Assembly (NCBI RefSeq): GCF_026460945.1
Contig: NZ_JAOVZV010000015.1
Location: forward strand, 248,001 to 312,000
Reading direction: 5' to 3'
Origin: Chryseobacterium luquanense
GTDB taxonomy: Bacteria; Bacteroidota; Bacteroidia; Flavobacteriales; Weeksellaceae
DNA length: 64,000 nt
A program made the translations under genes and the position numbers. The notes under the pieces are model-generated. The model was not told where the DNA came from, made no database searches, and saw only the letters and a program-made list of their open reading frames with translations. Shown piece after piece: positions 1-8,525 of the stretch (its first letter is position 1; each line of letters opens with the position of its first letter).

Positions 1-216
1 GAAAACGACAAAGTTTTACAAAATCTTCCGTGTTTTTTTCTGAATCAAGATAATACGTGTTCTATTTATGATGTCCGTCCAAAAGCTTGTCGGGAATATC
101 CGCATACAGATCGTAAAAAAATCTATCAGATTAATAATTTAATGATTAAAAATACAGTGATTTGTCCGGCTGCATTTGAGTTTGTAGAAAGGATGATAAA
201 GAATTTGGGTAAGTAA
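1..216 (+). CDS. YkgJ-family cysteine cluster protein (C-terminal part)
   Basis: The first 72 codons are open in frame 1 and end at TAA 214-216; the 5' end lies outside the window. The visible part contains LPCFFLNQDNTCSIYDVRP followed by ACREYP and a later ICPA. This is the Cys-rich pattern (C...C..Y..RP..CR.YP...C) of the YkgJ/UPF0153 family, small proteins thought to bind zinc or an iron-sulfur centre through their cysteines. The molecular role of the family is not established. The family assignment rests on the motif alone because the N-terminal cysteines are missing. Confidence 0.8.
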   Translation, partial: ENDKVLQNLPCFFLNQDNTCSIYDVRPKACREYPHTDRKKIYQINNLMIKNTVICPAAFEFVERMIKNLGK

Positions 217-257
217 ATAATAAAATATTCTTTCAAAAGTTATTACATAAATTTCTG

Positions 258-896
258 ATGAGATCATTAATAATTCTTTGGTCAATTAGTTTTATACTAA
301 TAAGTTGTAAACTGGCACCCTCATCTACTGTAAAGATTGAAAATCACGAACTTCCACATGACACATTTGTTCTAGAAAAAGAATCAGATTTTGAAAAAAT
401 AGGAAAAGATTATATTATTTATATTAAATGGAATTTTGGAAGCAGAAAAATAAATAATGATTGTAATTGTCCTGAGTTAGAAGAAAAATATATTTTATTT
501 AAGAAAGATAATAAATCTCATATTCAAAAGGTTGTTGGCAATGCTGTTTATTATCCTATAAAACTAAAATCAAATCATATAATCACTCTATATTCTAAAT
601 CATTTTCAAAGTTTAGGAATGAAAGCGTTAAAAAATTTGGAACAATGCAAGGAGATCAAGTTTTTCGATCTCATAGTATTATTAAACAATATATATTAGC
701 AATTGAACAAGACAGGCCTATTACGATTAAATTTTATGAAGAAGATTTTCAAAAAGATAGTTTTGATAAAATTAACGCGAGCTACATTCACAATAAAAAT
801 TTAATGCTTTATAAAATTGATAATTTGCTTAATTCAGAGATTAATGAGCTGAATAAACAAGATGCTTTCATATTTAGAATATGTCGCAAAGATTAA
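258..896 (+). CDS. Orphan lipoprotein of unknown function
   Basis: A 212-residue protein that I cannot place in a family. The N-terminus is a hydrophobic stretch ending in a lipobox-like LISC with the acceptor Cys at residue 17, so it is probably a membrane-anchored lipoprotein. The mature part is rich in Lys, Asn, Ile and Asp and has no recognisable catalytic motif. It contains a short CNC segment near residue 70. It follows the YkgJ-like gene by 41 bases and converges on the broken DUF1801 gene, with only 4 bases between the two stop codons. The base composition is very AT-rich, as expected for a poorly conserved surface protein. Confidence 0.6.
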   Translation: MRSLIILWSISFILISCKLAPSSTVKIENHELPHDTFVLEKESDFEKIGKDYIIYIKWNFGSRKINNDCNCPELEEKYILFKKDNKSHIQKVVGNAVYYPIKLKSNHIITLYSKSFSKFRNESVKKFGTMQGDQVFRSHSIIKQYILAIEQDRPITIKFYEEDFQKDSFDKINASYIHNKNLMLYKIDNLLNSEINELNKQDAFIFRICRKD

Positions 897-900
897 TAAG

Positions 901-1265
901 TTATAAATTTTCAATTTCCATAATTCTCCATTTTACCATTTTTTCAATCAAATCTAAAGTCAAGTCCTCTTTCATAGGAAACTGTACAGCACCTTTTGAA
1001 TATTTAAATTTCCTTTCAATAAAGTCATTTTCAAATTCTTTTAATACATCCGGAAGCGGTAAAAGCCAATGTGTTTTTTATAGGCTGCAAAATAAAGCAA
1101 AGGTTTGTTTTTATATTTAAAAGCAGGCATTTGATAACCGATATATTCTTCTAAATGAGGATTTTGGGCATGAATGGTTTTTCTTAAAATTTCAAGCTTA
1201 ACTTGTGCTTTTTCAGGAAAAAGAAGAAAATATTCCTCAAAATTTTTAAATGTGTTTTTCATCAT
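901..1265 (-). pseudogene. DUF1801 (YdhG-like) protein, frameshifted
   Basis: The reading frame starts at 1265 with MMKNTFKNFEEYFLLFPEKA and runs through YIGYQMPAFKYKNKPLLYFA and AYKKHIGFY, typical of DUF1801 proteins. It then stops at 1041. Shifting by one base near 1058-1064 restores the family's expected C-terminus: LPDVLKEFENDF, then the conserved KGAVQFP, then LTLDLIEKMVKWR, ending at the stop 901-903. The total span is 365 bases, one short of a multiple of three, so one base has been lost (or misread). The intact protein would be about 121 residues. DUF1801 proteins are small and of unknown biochemical function. Both halves retain normal conservation, so the lesion is recent or a sequencing error. 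Confidence 0.8.
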
Positions 1266-1279
1266 ATAAAATAAAAAAA

Positions 1280-1304
1280 AGCATTGAACTGGACATTCAA
1301 TGCT
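1280..1304 (-). terminator. Hairpin with T-run (minus strand)
   Basis: AGCATTGAA (1280-1288) pairs perfectly with TTCAATGCT (1296-1304). Read on the minus strand the hairpin is followed by eight T's. It lies between gdhA and the DUF1801 gene and may be a second terminator behind the one next to gdhA. Confidence 0.6.
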
Positions 1305-1360
1305 TTCACTTTCACTATTACTTTTTTCCCATTTATAAATCCCGGGACAGGCTGTAAGAA

Positions 1361-1387
1361 AAAAGGCCGGGTAAACTTCCCGACCTT
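1361..1387 (-). terminator. gdhA terminator
   Basis: Nine-base arms at 1363-1371 and 1379-1387 (one G:U pair as minus-strand RNA) are followed by a T-run on the minus strand, directly downstream of the gdhA stop codon. Confidence 0.75.
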
Positions 1388-1394
1388 TATATTT

Positions 1395-2753
1395 TTATAC
1401 TACTCCTTGAGCTAACATTGCTTCTGCTACTTTTACGAATCCAGCGATGTTTGCACCTTTCACGTAATTTACATATCCGTCTTCCTCTTTACCGTAGTCT
1501 CTACAAGCTTTGTGAATTCCGATCATGATTTCTTTTAATCTTGCGTCAACTTCTTCAGATGTCCAGTTTAATCTGATTGAGTTTTGAGTCATTTCTAAAC
1601 CAGAAGTTGCTACACCACCTGCATTTGAAGCTTTTCCTGGAGAGAATAATACTTTATTTTCAAGGAAATAATTGATTGCTTCTAATGTAGAAGGCATATT
1701 TGCTGCTTCAGTTACACAAACGCAACCGTTTTCTACCAATAATCTTGCATCTTCTAAATCTAGTTCGTTTTGGGTTGCAGAAGGAATTGCTACATCACAT
1801 TTTACTTCCCAAGGACGTTTCCCAGCATAGAATACAGCTGAAGGATATTGTTTAGCGTAATCTTCAGCTCTATTATTACCAGAAGCTCTCAGCTCTAATA
1901 AATAATCAATTTTTTCACCGTCAATACCGTCTTTGTCGTAAACATAACCATCCGGACCAGAAAGCGTAACCACTTTTCCGCCCAATTCGTTTACTTTTTT
2001 AATAACTCCCCAAGCTACGTTTCCGAAACCTGAAACTGTTACTGTTTTATCTTTAAAAGTTTGTCCGATAGTTTTCAGCATTTGCTCAGCAAAGTAAACC
2101 ACACCATAACCAGTCGCTTCAGGACGGATTAATGATCCACCATAAGCAAGACCTTTTCCGGTAAGAACTCCTGTAAACTCGTTTCTTACTTTTTTATACT
2201 GACCAAATAAATACCCGATTTCTCTTGCTCCAACTCCGATGTCTCCTGCAGGAACGTCGGTTTCAGGACCGATATGCTTACATAATTCTGTCATGAAAGC
2301 CTGGCAAAAACGCATTACTTCCATATCAGTTTTACCTTGCGGATCGAAGTCTGAACCTCCTTTTCCTCCTCCCATTGGAAGCGTGGTCAAAGAGTTTTTG
2401 AAAACTTGTTCGAAAGCCAAAAATTTAAGTACAGAAAGGTTTACTGTAGGGTGGAAACGAATTCCTCCTTTGTAAGGCCCGATTGCAGAGTTCATCTGAA
2501 TTCTGAAACCTCTGTTTACCTGAATTTCTCCTTTATCATCAACCCATGGAACTCTGAAAATAATAATTCTTTCAGCTTCAGCCATTCTCTCAAGCAGCTT
2601 CATGCCGGTATATTCTTTTCTTGTCAAAATAAACGGAATTACAGTGATTGCAACTTCTTTTACAGCCTGTAAAAATTCCGGTTCATTAGGATTTTTCGCC
2701 TCAATTTTAGCGATAAATTCTTGAATTTTCTGGTCAATATTATATTGTTCCAT
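1395..2753 (-). CDS. gdhA: NADP-specific glutamate dehydrogenase
   Basis: A 452-residue protein of the hexameric small glutamate dehydrogenase family. It reductively aminates 2-oxoglutarate with ammonium to give glutamate in the cytoplasm. The catalytic-lysine motif PMGGGKGGSDFDP is at residues 126-138 (K131), followed by GPETDVPAGDIGVGAREIGY from 162. The C-terminal dinucleotide-binding domain has GFGNVAWG. The length matches the anabolic family (about 450), which suggests NADPH use. It is transcribed alone from a clear Bacteroidota promoter and closed by a hairpin terminator. With GS III at 54.7 kb it covers the two main routes of ammonium assimilation. Confidence 0.97.
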   Translation of the reverse strand: MEQYNIDQKIQEFIAKIEAKNPNEPEFLQAVKEVAITVIPFILTRKEYTGMKLLERMAEAERIIIFRVPWVDDKGEIQVNRGFRIQMNSAIGPYKGGIRFHPTVNLSVLKFLAFEQVFKNSLTTLPMGGGKGGSDFDPQGKTDMEVMRFCQAFMTELCKHIGPETDVPAGDIGVGAREIGYLFGQYKKVRNEFTGVLTGKGLAYGGSLIRPEATGYGVVYFAEQMLKTIGQTFKDKTVTVSGFGNVAWGVIKKVNELGGKVVTLSGPDGYVYDKDGIDGEKIDYLLELRASGNNRAEDYAKQYPSAVFYAGKRPWEVKCDVAIPSATQNELDLEDARLLVENGCVCVTEAANMPSTLEAINYFLENKVLFSPGKASNAGGVATSGLEMTQNSIRLNWTSEEVDARLKEIMIGIHKACRDYGKEEDGYVNYVKGANIAGFVKVAEAMLAQGVV

Positions 2754-2780
2754 ATTAGGTAGGGTTGAATATTATGTCAA

Positions 2781-2810
2781 CAAATTTAATTTTTTTTTCA
2801 AGATTCACAA
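2781..2810 (-). promoter_or_regulatory. gdhA promoter
   Basis: On the minus strand TTG (2808-2810), 19 bases, then TAAATTTG (2781-2788) matches the Bacteroidota consensus TTG-N17-23-TAnnTTTG. It lies 27 bases upstream of the gdhA ATG. Confidence 0.7.
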
Positions 2811-2944
2811 TAGCTTATTTGTTATTTGTGGATAATTGAATAATAATGCTACATAATATTGTTAAATTGATAATTTTGATTTAAACTTTGTTGAAAATTA
2901 AATGTTATTTGTGAAATAATGAAATATTAAGAAATCATTAATTC

Positions 2945-4054
2945 TTATATTGCTATAAATTGTCTCCCGGAAAATGATTTTACTTTCCCTAAAAGTTCCA
3001 ATTCAAGAATAATAGGCAATATTTTGTGTGAAGAGAGCGAAATCTTCTGTGCCAAATCATCCAAATTGATGTTCGGATTTTCTTCAATAATTTTATATAT
3101 TATTTCTTGATTTTCAGATAATTGAATGGGAATTTTGCTCGATGGAAAAAGCTCTTCAATTTTATGTAAAGGCTCATTAAAACCGAGCAAATCGATAAGG
3201 TCTTTTATCGTTGAAATGGCGGTCGCTTTATTCTGCAGTATTAATTGATTGCACCCCTGACTGTATTTGTCTGTAATTCTTCCCGGAAGCGCATAAACTT
3301 CCCGATTGTAATTGTTTGCAAAAGTAGCTGTAGAAATCGAACCTCCTCCAAAAGCTGTTTCTACTACAATTGTAGATGGAGAAATTCCTGCAACGATTCT
3401 ATTTCTCTGAATAAAATTCTCTCTGTCTGGTTTTCTTGATGAATTAAACTCAGTCAATAAAGCTCCGTTTTCTTCCAGTATTTTCTCCGAAAGCTTTTTG
3501 TTTTTTGAGGGATAAAGGGTGTGAAAGCCGTGTGCTAAAACCGCAATTGTAGGGATCTTATTTTGATTTGAAAAATCATGAACTTCTTTATCTACGCCTA
3601 AAGCCAATCCACTTACCGATTGATATTTACAGTTTTTAGTTTCAGTAAAGAAATCTTCAATGAATTTTTTGCCGTAAGAAGTAATATTTCTTGTACCTAC
3701 AATGCTTACATTTTTTAACTGAGGGTTAAAATTTCCTTTTTGATAAAGAATTGCGGGTGCGTCATCACATTCATTCAGTAAATCGGGGAGTTCGTCTAGA
3801 TGTCGAAGTTTTATTTGAATTGAATTTTTCTCACAAAACGCAATTTCTTTTTCTGCAAATTTTAAATGTTCAGGATTTCCGATATCTGAAATGATTTTTT
3901 TACCGATTCCGTCGGTTTTGCCCAATTCTTTTTTTGATGTTTCCCAAACAGTTTTTGCGCTTCCGAAAATTCTTACAAGTTTATAGAATGTAATATCGCC
4001 AATGAGGCTGCATTCTCGCAATGCGATGGAGTAGAGTTGTTCCTCGGTGTACAT
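2945..4054 (-). CDS. dprA: DNA-processing protein DprA
   Basis: DprA (Smf) binds incoming single-stranded DNA during natural transformation and loads RecA. The protein has an N-terminal helix-hairpin-helix-like part and a Rossmann-type core with VGTRN, VSGLALGVD and FIQRNRIVAG. Its C-terminal winged-helix segment ends in GRQFIAI. An in-frame ATG at 4075 would add seven residues (MIKIKTQ). A -7 element TATATTTG on the minus strand (4073-4080) overlaps that ATG, so I prefer the start at 4054 (MYTEEQLYS). The length (369) is normal for the family. Natural competence itself is not shown by this gene alone. Confidence 0.95.
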   Translation of the reverse strand: MYTEEQLYSIALRECSLIGDITFYKLVRIFGSAKTVWETSKKELGKTDGIGKKIISDIGNPEHLKFAEKEIAFCEKNSIQIKLRHLDELPDLLNECDDAPAILYQKGNFNPQLKNVSIVGTRNITSYGKKFIEDFFTETKNCKYQSVSGLALGVDKEVHDFSNQNKIPTIAVLAHGFHTLYPSKNKKLSEKILEENGALLTEFNSSRKPDRENFIQRNRIVAGISPSTIVVETAFGGGSISTATFANNYNREVYALPGRITDKYSQGCNQLILQNKATAISTIKDLIDLLGFNEPLHKIEELFPSSKIPIQLSENQEIIYKIIEENPNINLDDLAQKISLSSHKILPIILELELLGKVKSFSGRQFIAI

Positions 4055-4072
4055 TTGTGTTTTTATTTTAAT

Positions 4073-4080
4073 CAAATATA
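4073..4080 (-). promoter_or_regulatory. -7 element of the dprA promoter
   Basis: TATATTTG on the minus strand fits TAnnTTTG. No upstream TTG is seen at the usual distance. It overlaps an alternative dprA start at 4075 and argues for the downstream start at 4054. Confidence 0.45.
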
Positions 4081-4093
4081 CTGAAATTAAGTT

Positions 4094-4861
4094 TTATTTT
4101 CTTCTTAGTTCGTCCAAATGATCCCAAATATCGTCTCTCTTTTTATGAGGCAGTTCCAAAAAGTCATCGGGATTGTTTTCTTTATATTCCTGCCAAAGTT
4201 TATCATCTTTTTCGCTGTAATAATTAGGAAACTCCCAGATAAATTTTTTCTTTTTTTCACCTGAACTTTTAAAAATATATGCCATTACACTTCCCATTAA
4301 TGCTCCGGATAAATGCGCCTGCCAGGAAATTTTACTCGGTTCATTTAGGTTATAAAACAATTCTTCAGGAAACATTCCCCAAATTAAACTTCCATAATAT
4401 AAAACGACAAGAAGCGAAATGGTCAAAAGTTTCATATTCCATTTAAAAACGCCACTAAAAAATAAGAAAAATGCCAAAACGTAAACAACTCCACTTGCTC
4501 CGATGGTACAGGTATAAGCGTATTCTCCTGTTAAAATATCGATTGGAGGAAGCAGCCAAAGCAGTAATCCTGCACTGAGCCAGCCCATGATAAATACTTT
4601 TGTGGCAACTTCAGAATAAAACTGGTAGAGTAAAAACATCAAGACAGCAATCGGAATTGAGTTTCCTATTATATGATCAATACTTCCGTGTAGAAGTGGA
4701 GAAGTAATAATTCCAAGCAAACCTTCCGGCAAAAGAGGAATAATGGCACCAAAACAACTCGAGAAAAATCCCAAACTCTGTAAAAAGTATCCCAACCACA
4801 TTGCTGACAGCATAAGTAAGGGTGCAAAGATTGCTTTTTTGTGAATTATATTTTTAATCAT
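4094..4861 (-). CDS. Rhomboid family intramembrane serine protease
   Basis: A 255-residue polytopic membrane protein. The rhomboid catalytic dyad is visible: Ser123 in GASG and His183 in AHLSGALMG. The family's HxxxxHxxxN element is also present (HGSIDHIIGN, residues 58-67). Six or so hydrophobic helices occupy residues 10-197. A hydrophilic, charged tail of about 55 residues (from KSSGEKKKK) should be cytoplasmic. Rhomboids cleave transmembrane substrates within the bilayer; the substrate here is unknown. The gene ends 39 bases upstream of the dprA start and may be transcribed first in the same direction. Confidence 0.93.
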   Translation of the reverse strand: MIKNIIHKKAIFAPLLMLSAMWLGYFLQSLGFFSSCFGAIIPLLPEGLLGIITSPLLHGSIDHIIGNSIPIAVLMFLLYQFYSEVATKVFIMGWLSAGLLLWLLPPIDILTGEYAYTCTIGASGVVYVLAFFLFFSGVFKWNMKLLTISLLVVLYYGSLIWGMFPEELFYNLNEPSKISWQAHLSGALMGSVMAYIFKSSGEKKKKFIWEFPNYYSEKDDKLWQEYKENNPDDFLELPHKKRDDIWDHLDELRRK

Positions 4862-5048
4862 GTTGATTAGCTGTCAAATCAAAAGCCAAGTATAAATTTC
4901 GGAAAATTTGTCGATGATTTTTATTTTTTTTAAATATTTGAGACAAAACGTAAGATTTTCATATTATCTTTTTTTAAAATCATGACGTAAAAGTGTTTTG
5001 TTATAAACCTCTGAAAATGTGTAGACTTTCTATTTAACATTATATTCT

Positions 5049-5056
5049 TATTTTTG
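5049..5056 (+). promoter_or_regulatory. -7 element upstream of the DUF3078 gene
   Basis: TATTTTTG matches TAnnTTTG, 21 bases before the ATG at 5078. No clear -33 TTG is seen. An in-frame TTG at 5054 inside this element is unlikely to be the start. Confidence 0.45.
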
Positions 5057-5077
5057 CATTTGGAAAAATTGAGATTT

Positions 5078-6010
5078 ATGAAAAAGATTTTCGTTTTACT
5101 TTTTATGTATCTGAGTATACATTCTTTTTCGCAGGTTGTTATCAGCGATTCTGCGGCAGTTGACACCATTAAAAAACCAAGACATTGGTCTGTGCTTGCT
5201 AAAAACAGCGTGATGTTTAATCAGGCAGCTTTTTCCAATTGGGTCGGTGGTGGTGCCAACAATGTGGGTTGGCTGGCAAGTGCAAATTATAATTTGGTGT
5301 ATGAAAATGGGCGTCATCTCTGGGAAAATATTATTATCCTAAATTATGGTCAAAATACAACCAAAGGTGTAGGTACAAGAAAAACGCAGGATGTTCTCAA
5401 TGTTTCTACGAACTACGGGCGACAGTTTTCAAAGAGTTGGTATGTTTCTACAGGGGCGAGTTTGCTTTCGCAATTCTCAGGTGGTTTTGAGGATGGAAAT
5501 AATCCTGAAGCCAAGAAAATTTCTAACTTTATGGCTCCAGGATATGTGAATGCCGGTATAGGGGTTACTTATAGGCCCAATGACAATTTAACGGTAACTT
5601 TCAGACCTGCTAACGGAAGATTTACGTTTGTTCTTGATAAAGAGTTACAGTTTTCGGGAAGCTATGGTTTAAAATCTGACGGTGATTTTTTCCTGATGCA
5701 GATGGGTTTCCTGGCTTCAGCCATTTATAAAGTAAAATTGATGGAAAATATTGAAATGACCAACACTGGATCTGTATTCTCCAACTATCTTGAAAATCCA
5801 GATCACATGGTGTTATCCTACAATATGCTGCTGAATATGAAAATCAACAGGTTTGTATCTTCAATTGTTACTTTAGATTTGATGTACGACCATAATCAGA
5901 TTCAGAAAACACAGCTGAAACAGACTTTAGGAATTGGTTTTGCCTACAATATTGATAATGGCGTGAAGCGTTCAGACCGTAAAGACAGTCAGTGGTGGTT
6001 AAAGAAATAG
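5078..6010 (+). CDS. DUF3078 domain-containing outer-membrane protein
   Basis: A 310-residue secreted protein. The start at 5078 gives a classic signal peptide (MKKIFVLLFMYLSIHSFSQ, cleavage after SFSQ); an upstream in-frame TTG would place extra charged residues before it. The mature part begins with HWSVLAKNSVMFNQAAFSNW and VGGGANNVGWLASAN, characteristic of the DUF3078 family of Bacteroidota. Alternating hydrophobic and aromatic residues to the end suggest an outer-membrane beta-barrel. The function is unknown. The gene stands alone and converges on sufD across a shared terminator. Confidence 0.85.
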   Translation: MKKIFVLLFMYLSIHSFSQVVISDSAAVDTIKKPRHWSVLAKNSVMFNQAAFSNWVGGGANNVGWLASANYNLVYENGRHLWENIIILNYGQNTTKGVGTRKTQDVLNVSTNYGRQFSKSWYVSTGASLLSQFSGGFEDGNNPEAKKISNFMAPGYVNAGIGVTYRPNDNLTVTFRPANGRFTFVLDKELQFSGSYGLKSDGDFFLMQMGFLASAIYKVKLMENIEMTNTGSVFSNYLENPDHMVLSYNMLLNMKINRFVSSIVTLDLMYDHNQIQKTQLKQTLGIGFAYNIDNGVKRSDRKDSQWWLKK

Positions 6011-6033
6011 ATTTGATCTCATTATAAAACAAG

Positions 6034-6060
6034 AAAAGCACTTCAATTGAAGTGCTTTTT
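6034..6060. terminator. Bidirectional terminator between the DUF3078 gene and sufD
   Basis: AAAAGCACTTCAA (6034-6046) is followed directly by its reverse complement (6047-6059). A-rich and T-rich flanks on both sides let it serve both convergent genes. Confidence 0.8.
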
Positions 6061-6080
6061 GTATATATTTCAATGGAAAA

Positions 6081-7388
6081 TTAAAACTCCATCGTAACTT
6101 CAAGTTTTTCAGCTAAAAGCTGCTCGATTTTTACTTTTAATGGCTCAATGTCGATATTCTGCATTGCGTCATTGGCAAAAGCGTACAGCAATAATGCCTG
6201 TGCTTCTTTTTTAGAAATACCTCTTGCTCTTAAATAGAATAAAGCATCTTTGTTCAACTGACCCACTGTACATCCGTGAGAACACTTCACATCATCCGCA
6301 AAAATCTCCAATTGAGGCTTGGTGTCGATTGTTGCGCCTTCGCTCAGTAAAACGTTGTTGTTTTGCTGGTAAGCGTTGGTTTTCTGAGCAATTTTATTTA
6401 CAAATACTTTTCCGTTGAAAACTCCGTGAGATTTATCTTTGAAAATACCTTTGTAATTCTGGTAACTCTGACAGTTCGGCGTGTTGTGGTGAACTGCTGT
6501 ATGGTGATCTACCAACTGATCTTTCCCGATAATGGTGATTCCGTTCATGAAAGAATTGATATTCTCTCCGTTATGAATGAAATCAAGATTGTTTCTGATG
6601 ATTTTCCCGCCGAATGTAAACGTATTTACAGTGGTCAAGCTGTCTCTTTCCTGCTTTGCAAAAGTATGATCTACCAGATATGAAGTATCGCTGTCATTCT
6701 GAATTTTGTGCCAGTCTGCTTTCGCGTTCTGATATGTGAAAATTTCAGTTACCGAATTGGTAAATACAAAACTTTCGTCAAAATTATGGTGACTTTCGAT
6801 GATTTCTACTTTTGCTCCTTCTTCAACAATCAGTAAATTTCTGGTATTGTAGAATGTGTTTTCTTCCTGATTTTGAGAAAGGTAAAAAACGTGAATCGGT
6901 TTTTCGATGATTACATTTTTCGGAACTTTTAAGAAAAATCCATATTTGCAGTATGCCTGATTTAGATTGGTAAAAGCTAAATCTTTTGAGGCAATTGTAT
7001 TGAAATATTTGTCGAAAACATCTTTATGATTCTCATCATTCAAAGCATAATTGAAAGATAAAAATTCTGCATTTTCGATAGAAATATTTGAAAGCTCTTT
7101 GTGAAGCTGACCATTTACAAATACAATCCAGTCAAAATTTTCTTCTCCCAAATGAAGCTCATCAAGCTGTTCTTTGGTGATGTTGTGACTTTCTTTCGGG
7201 AAAAAATTGTAATCTTTCTCCGTGATTTCTTTGATGTTGGTATACTTGTATTCTTCGTCTTTCTTGGTAGGAAAACCTTTGATTGCAAATTTCTGAAGCG
7301 CCGTTTTTCTGTCGTCATCTAAAAATCTGTGACGCAGACTCTCCAAAAATTCACTGTGATTTTCTATTGTTTGATCGTATAAAGCCAT
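6081..7388 (-). CDS. sufD: Fe-S cluster assembly protein SufD
   Basis: SufD, a scaffold partner of SufB in the SufBC2D complex that builds Fe-S clusters. The C-terminal SUF-FeS domain is clear, with QTNAYQQNNNVLLSEGA, KPQLEIFADDVKCSHGCTVG and YLRARGISKKEAQALL. I prefer the start at 7388 (MALYDQTIENH), which resembles other flavobacterial SufD N-termini. An ATG at 7409 would add seven residues. It is the last suf gene of the operon, 93-114 bases after sufC, and an RNA hairpin can form in that gap. It ends at a bidirectional terminator shared with the convergent DUF3078 gene. Confidence 0.94.
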   Translation of the reverse strand: MALYDQTIENHSEFLESLRHRFLDDDRKTALQKFAIKGFPTKKDEEYKYTNIKEITEKDYNFFPKESHNITKEQLDELHLGEENFDWIVFVNGQLHKELSNISIENAEFLSFNYALNDENHKDVFDKYFNTIASKDLAFTNLNQAYCKYGFFLKVPKNVIIEKPIHVFYLSQNQEENTFYNTRNLLIVEEGAKVEIIESHHNFDESFVFTNSVTEIFTYQNAKADWHKIQNDSDTSYLVDHTFAKQERDSLTTVNTFTFGGKIIRNNLDFIHNGENINSFMNGITIIGKDQLVDHHTAVHHNTPNCQSYQNYKGIFKDKSHGVFNGKVFVNKIAQKTNAYQQNNNVLLSEGATIDTKPQLEIFADDVKCSHGCTVGQLNKDALFYLRARGISKKEAQALLLYAFANDAMQNIDIEPLKVKIEQLLAEKLEVTMEF

Positions 7389-7432
7389 TACTGATATTTC
7401 GGCCATCACACCTTTATTATAAATTTAATTTG

Positions 7433-7478
7433 TATCAATATCGCAGTTTTTCACTGCCTTTTCGACTAAGGATTGATA
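7433..7478 (-). other. Inverted repeat between sufC and sufD
   Basis: TATCAAT (7433-7439) pairs with ATTGATA (7472-7478), enclosing a second small stem (GCAGT 7443-7447 / ACTGC 7453-7457). No T-run follows on the minus strand, so a processing or partial-termination hairpin in the suf mRNA is more likely than a full terminator. Confidence 0.35.
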
Positions 7479-7502
7479 AAAAACTTAACCAAAAATATTT
7501 TC

Positions 7503-8246
7503 TTAGTTAAGCAACCAGTCGTATCCTTTGCTTTCCAATTCTAAAGCTAAAGATTTATCACCTGTCTTAATGATTTTTCCGTTCGCTAAAACGTGTACAT
7601 AATCAGGCTCAATATAATTCAGCAATCTCTGGTAATGGGTAATCAAAAGAACTGCATTTCCTTCGTTTTTAAACTGGTTTACACCATCTGCAACGATTCT
7701 CAAAGCATCAATATCCAATCCAGAATCGGTTTCGTCAAGAATGGCCAATTTCGGATTCAGCATCATCATTTGGAAAATCTCGTTTCTTTTCTTTTCACCT
7801 CCTGAAAATCCTTCGTTTAATGATCTTGAAAGGAAATCTTTTTTAATTCCCAATTTCTCAGATTTTTCACGAATCATGGCCAACATTTCTTTTGCAGGCA
7901 TATCTTCAAATCCGTTGGCTTTTCTGTTTTCGTTTAAAGCAGCTTTAATGAAATTCGTTACAGAAACTCCCGGAATTTCTACCGGATATTGAAAAGAAAG
8001 GAAAATTCCTTTGTGAGCTCTTTCTTCAGGAGCATCTTCAATAATGTTTTCACCTTGAAAAAGGATTTCTCCCTCTGTAACTTCGTAATCCTCTTTTCCT
8101 GCAATCACAGAAGAAAGAGTAGATTTACCGGCTCCATTGGGTCCCATGATCGCATGAACTTCGCCCGGCTTGATTTCAAGATTGATACCTTTTAATATTT
8201 GTGCGCCATCTTCAATTCTGGCATGTAAGTTTTTAATGTTTAACAT
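7503..8246 (-). CDS. sufC: Fe-S cluster assembly ATPase SufC
   Basis: A 247-residue ABC-type ATPase that drives conformational change in the SufB-SufD scaffold. The Walker A motif is GPNGAGKSTL, the ABC signature FSGGEKKRNEI, and Walker B LAILDETDSGLD. The SufC-typical ITHYQRLLNYIEPD follows. Length and motifs are normal. The start codon lies only six bases downstream of the stop of a YoeB-type toxin gene, which sits between it and sufB in the same operon. Translation of sufC is therefore probably coupled to that of the toxin gene. Confidence 0.97.
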   Translation of the reverse strand: MLNIKNLHARIEDGAQILKGINLEIKPGEVHAIMGPNGAGKSTLSSVIAGKEDYEVTEGEILFQGENIIEDAPEERAHKGIFLSFQYPVEIPGVSVTNFIKAALNENRKANGFEDMPAKEMLAMIREKSEKLGIKKDFLSRSLNEGFSGGEKKRNEIFQMMMLNPKLAILDETDSGLDIDALRIVADGVNQFKNEGNAVLLITHYQRLLNYIEPDYVHVLANGKIIKTGDKSLALELESKGYDWLLN

Positions 8247-8252
8247 ACTTTT

Positions 8253-8525
8253 TTATTCGTAGTGTCCTTTTAAAGACAAAATATTTAATATTTCTATTGT
8301 ATTCTCTTCGGTAATCTGATAAATTATCCTGTGCTCTTTATCAATTCTCCTTGACCAGGTTCCAGATAAATTATATTTCAAAGGTTCTGGTTTTCCAATT
8401 CCTTCATAAGGACTAGTTTGGATGGAACGAATAAGCTGCGAAATCTTTTTCAAAATAATTTTGTTTCCTGATTTCTGCCAAAAAAGCAAATCACTTTTTG
8501 CTTTATTAGAAAATATTATTTCCAT
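8253..8525 (-). CDS. yoeB: Txe/YoeB-family toxin (mRNA interferase)
   Basis: A 90-residue protein of the RelE superfamily, YoeB branch. YoeB toxins bind the ribosome and cleave mRNA at the A site. Family hallmarks are visible: GKPEPLKYNLSGTWSRRID (from residue 44), EHRIIYQ, and a C-terminal HY (H88, Y89) followed by one extra residue. E47, R66, H88 and Y89 correspond to the catalytic positions described for E. coli YoeB, so the toxin looks intact. Its start overlaps the antitoxin gene by ten bases, typical of co-translated TA pairs. The location inside the suf operon is unusual. Confidence 0.92.
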   Translation of the reverse strand: MEIIFSNKAKSDLLFWQKSGNKIILKKISQLIRSIQTSPYEGIGKPEPLKYNLSGTWSRRIDKEHRIIYQITEENTIEILNILSLKGHYE

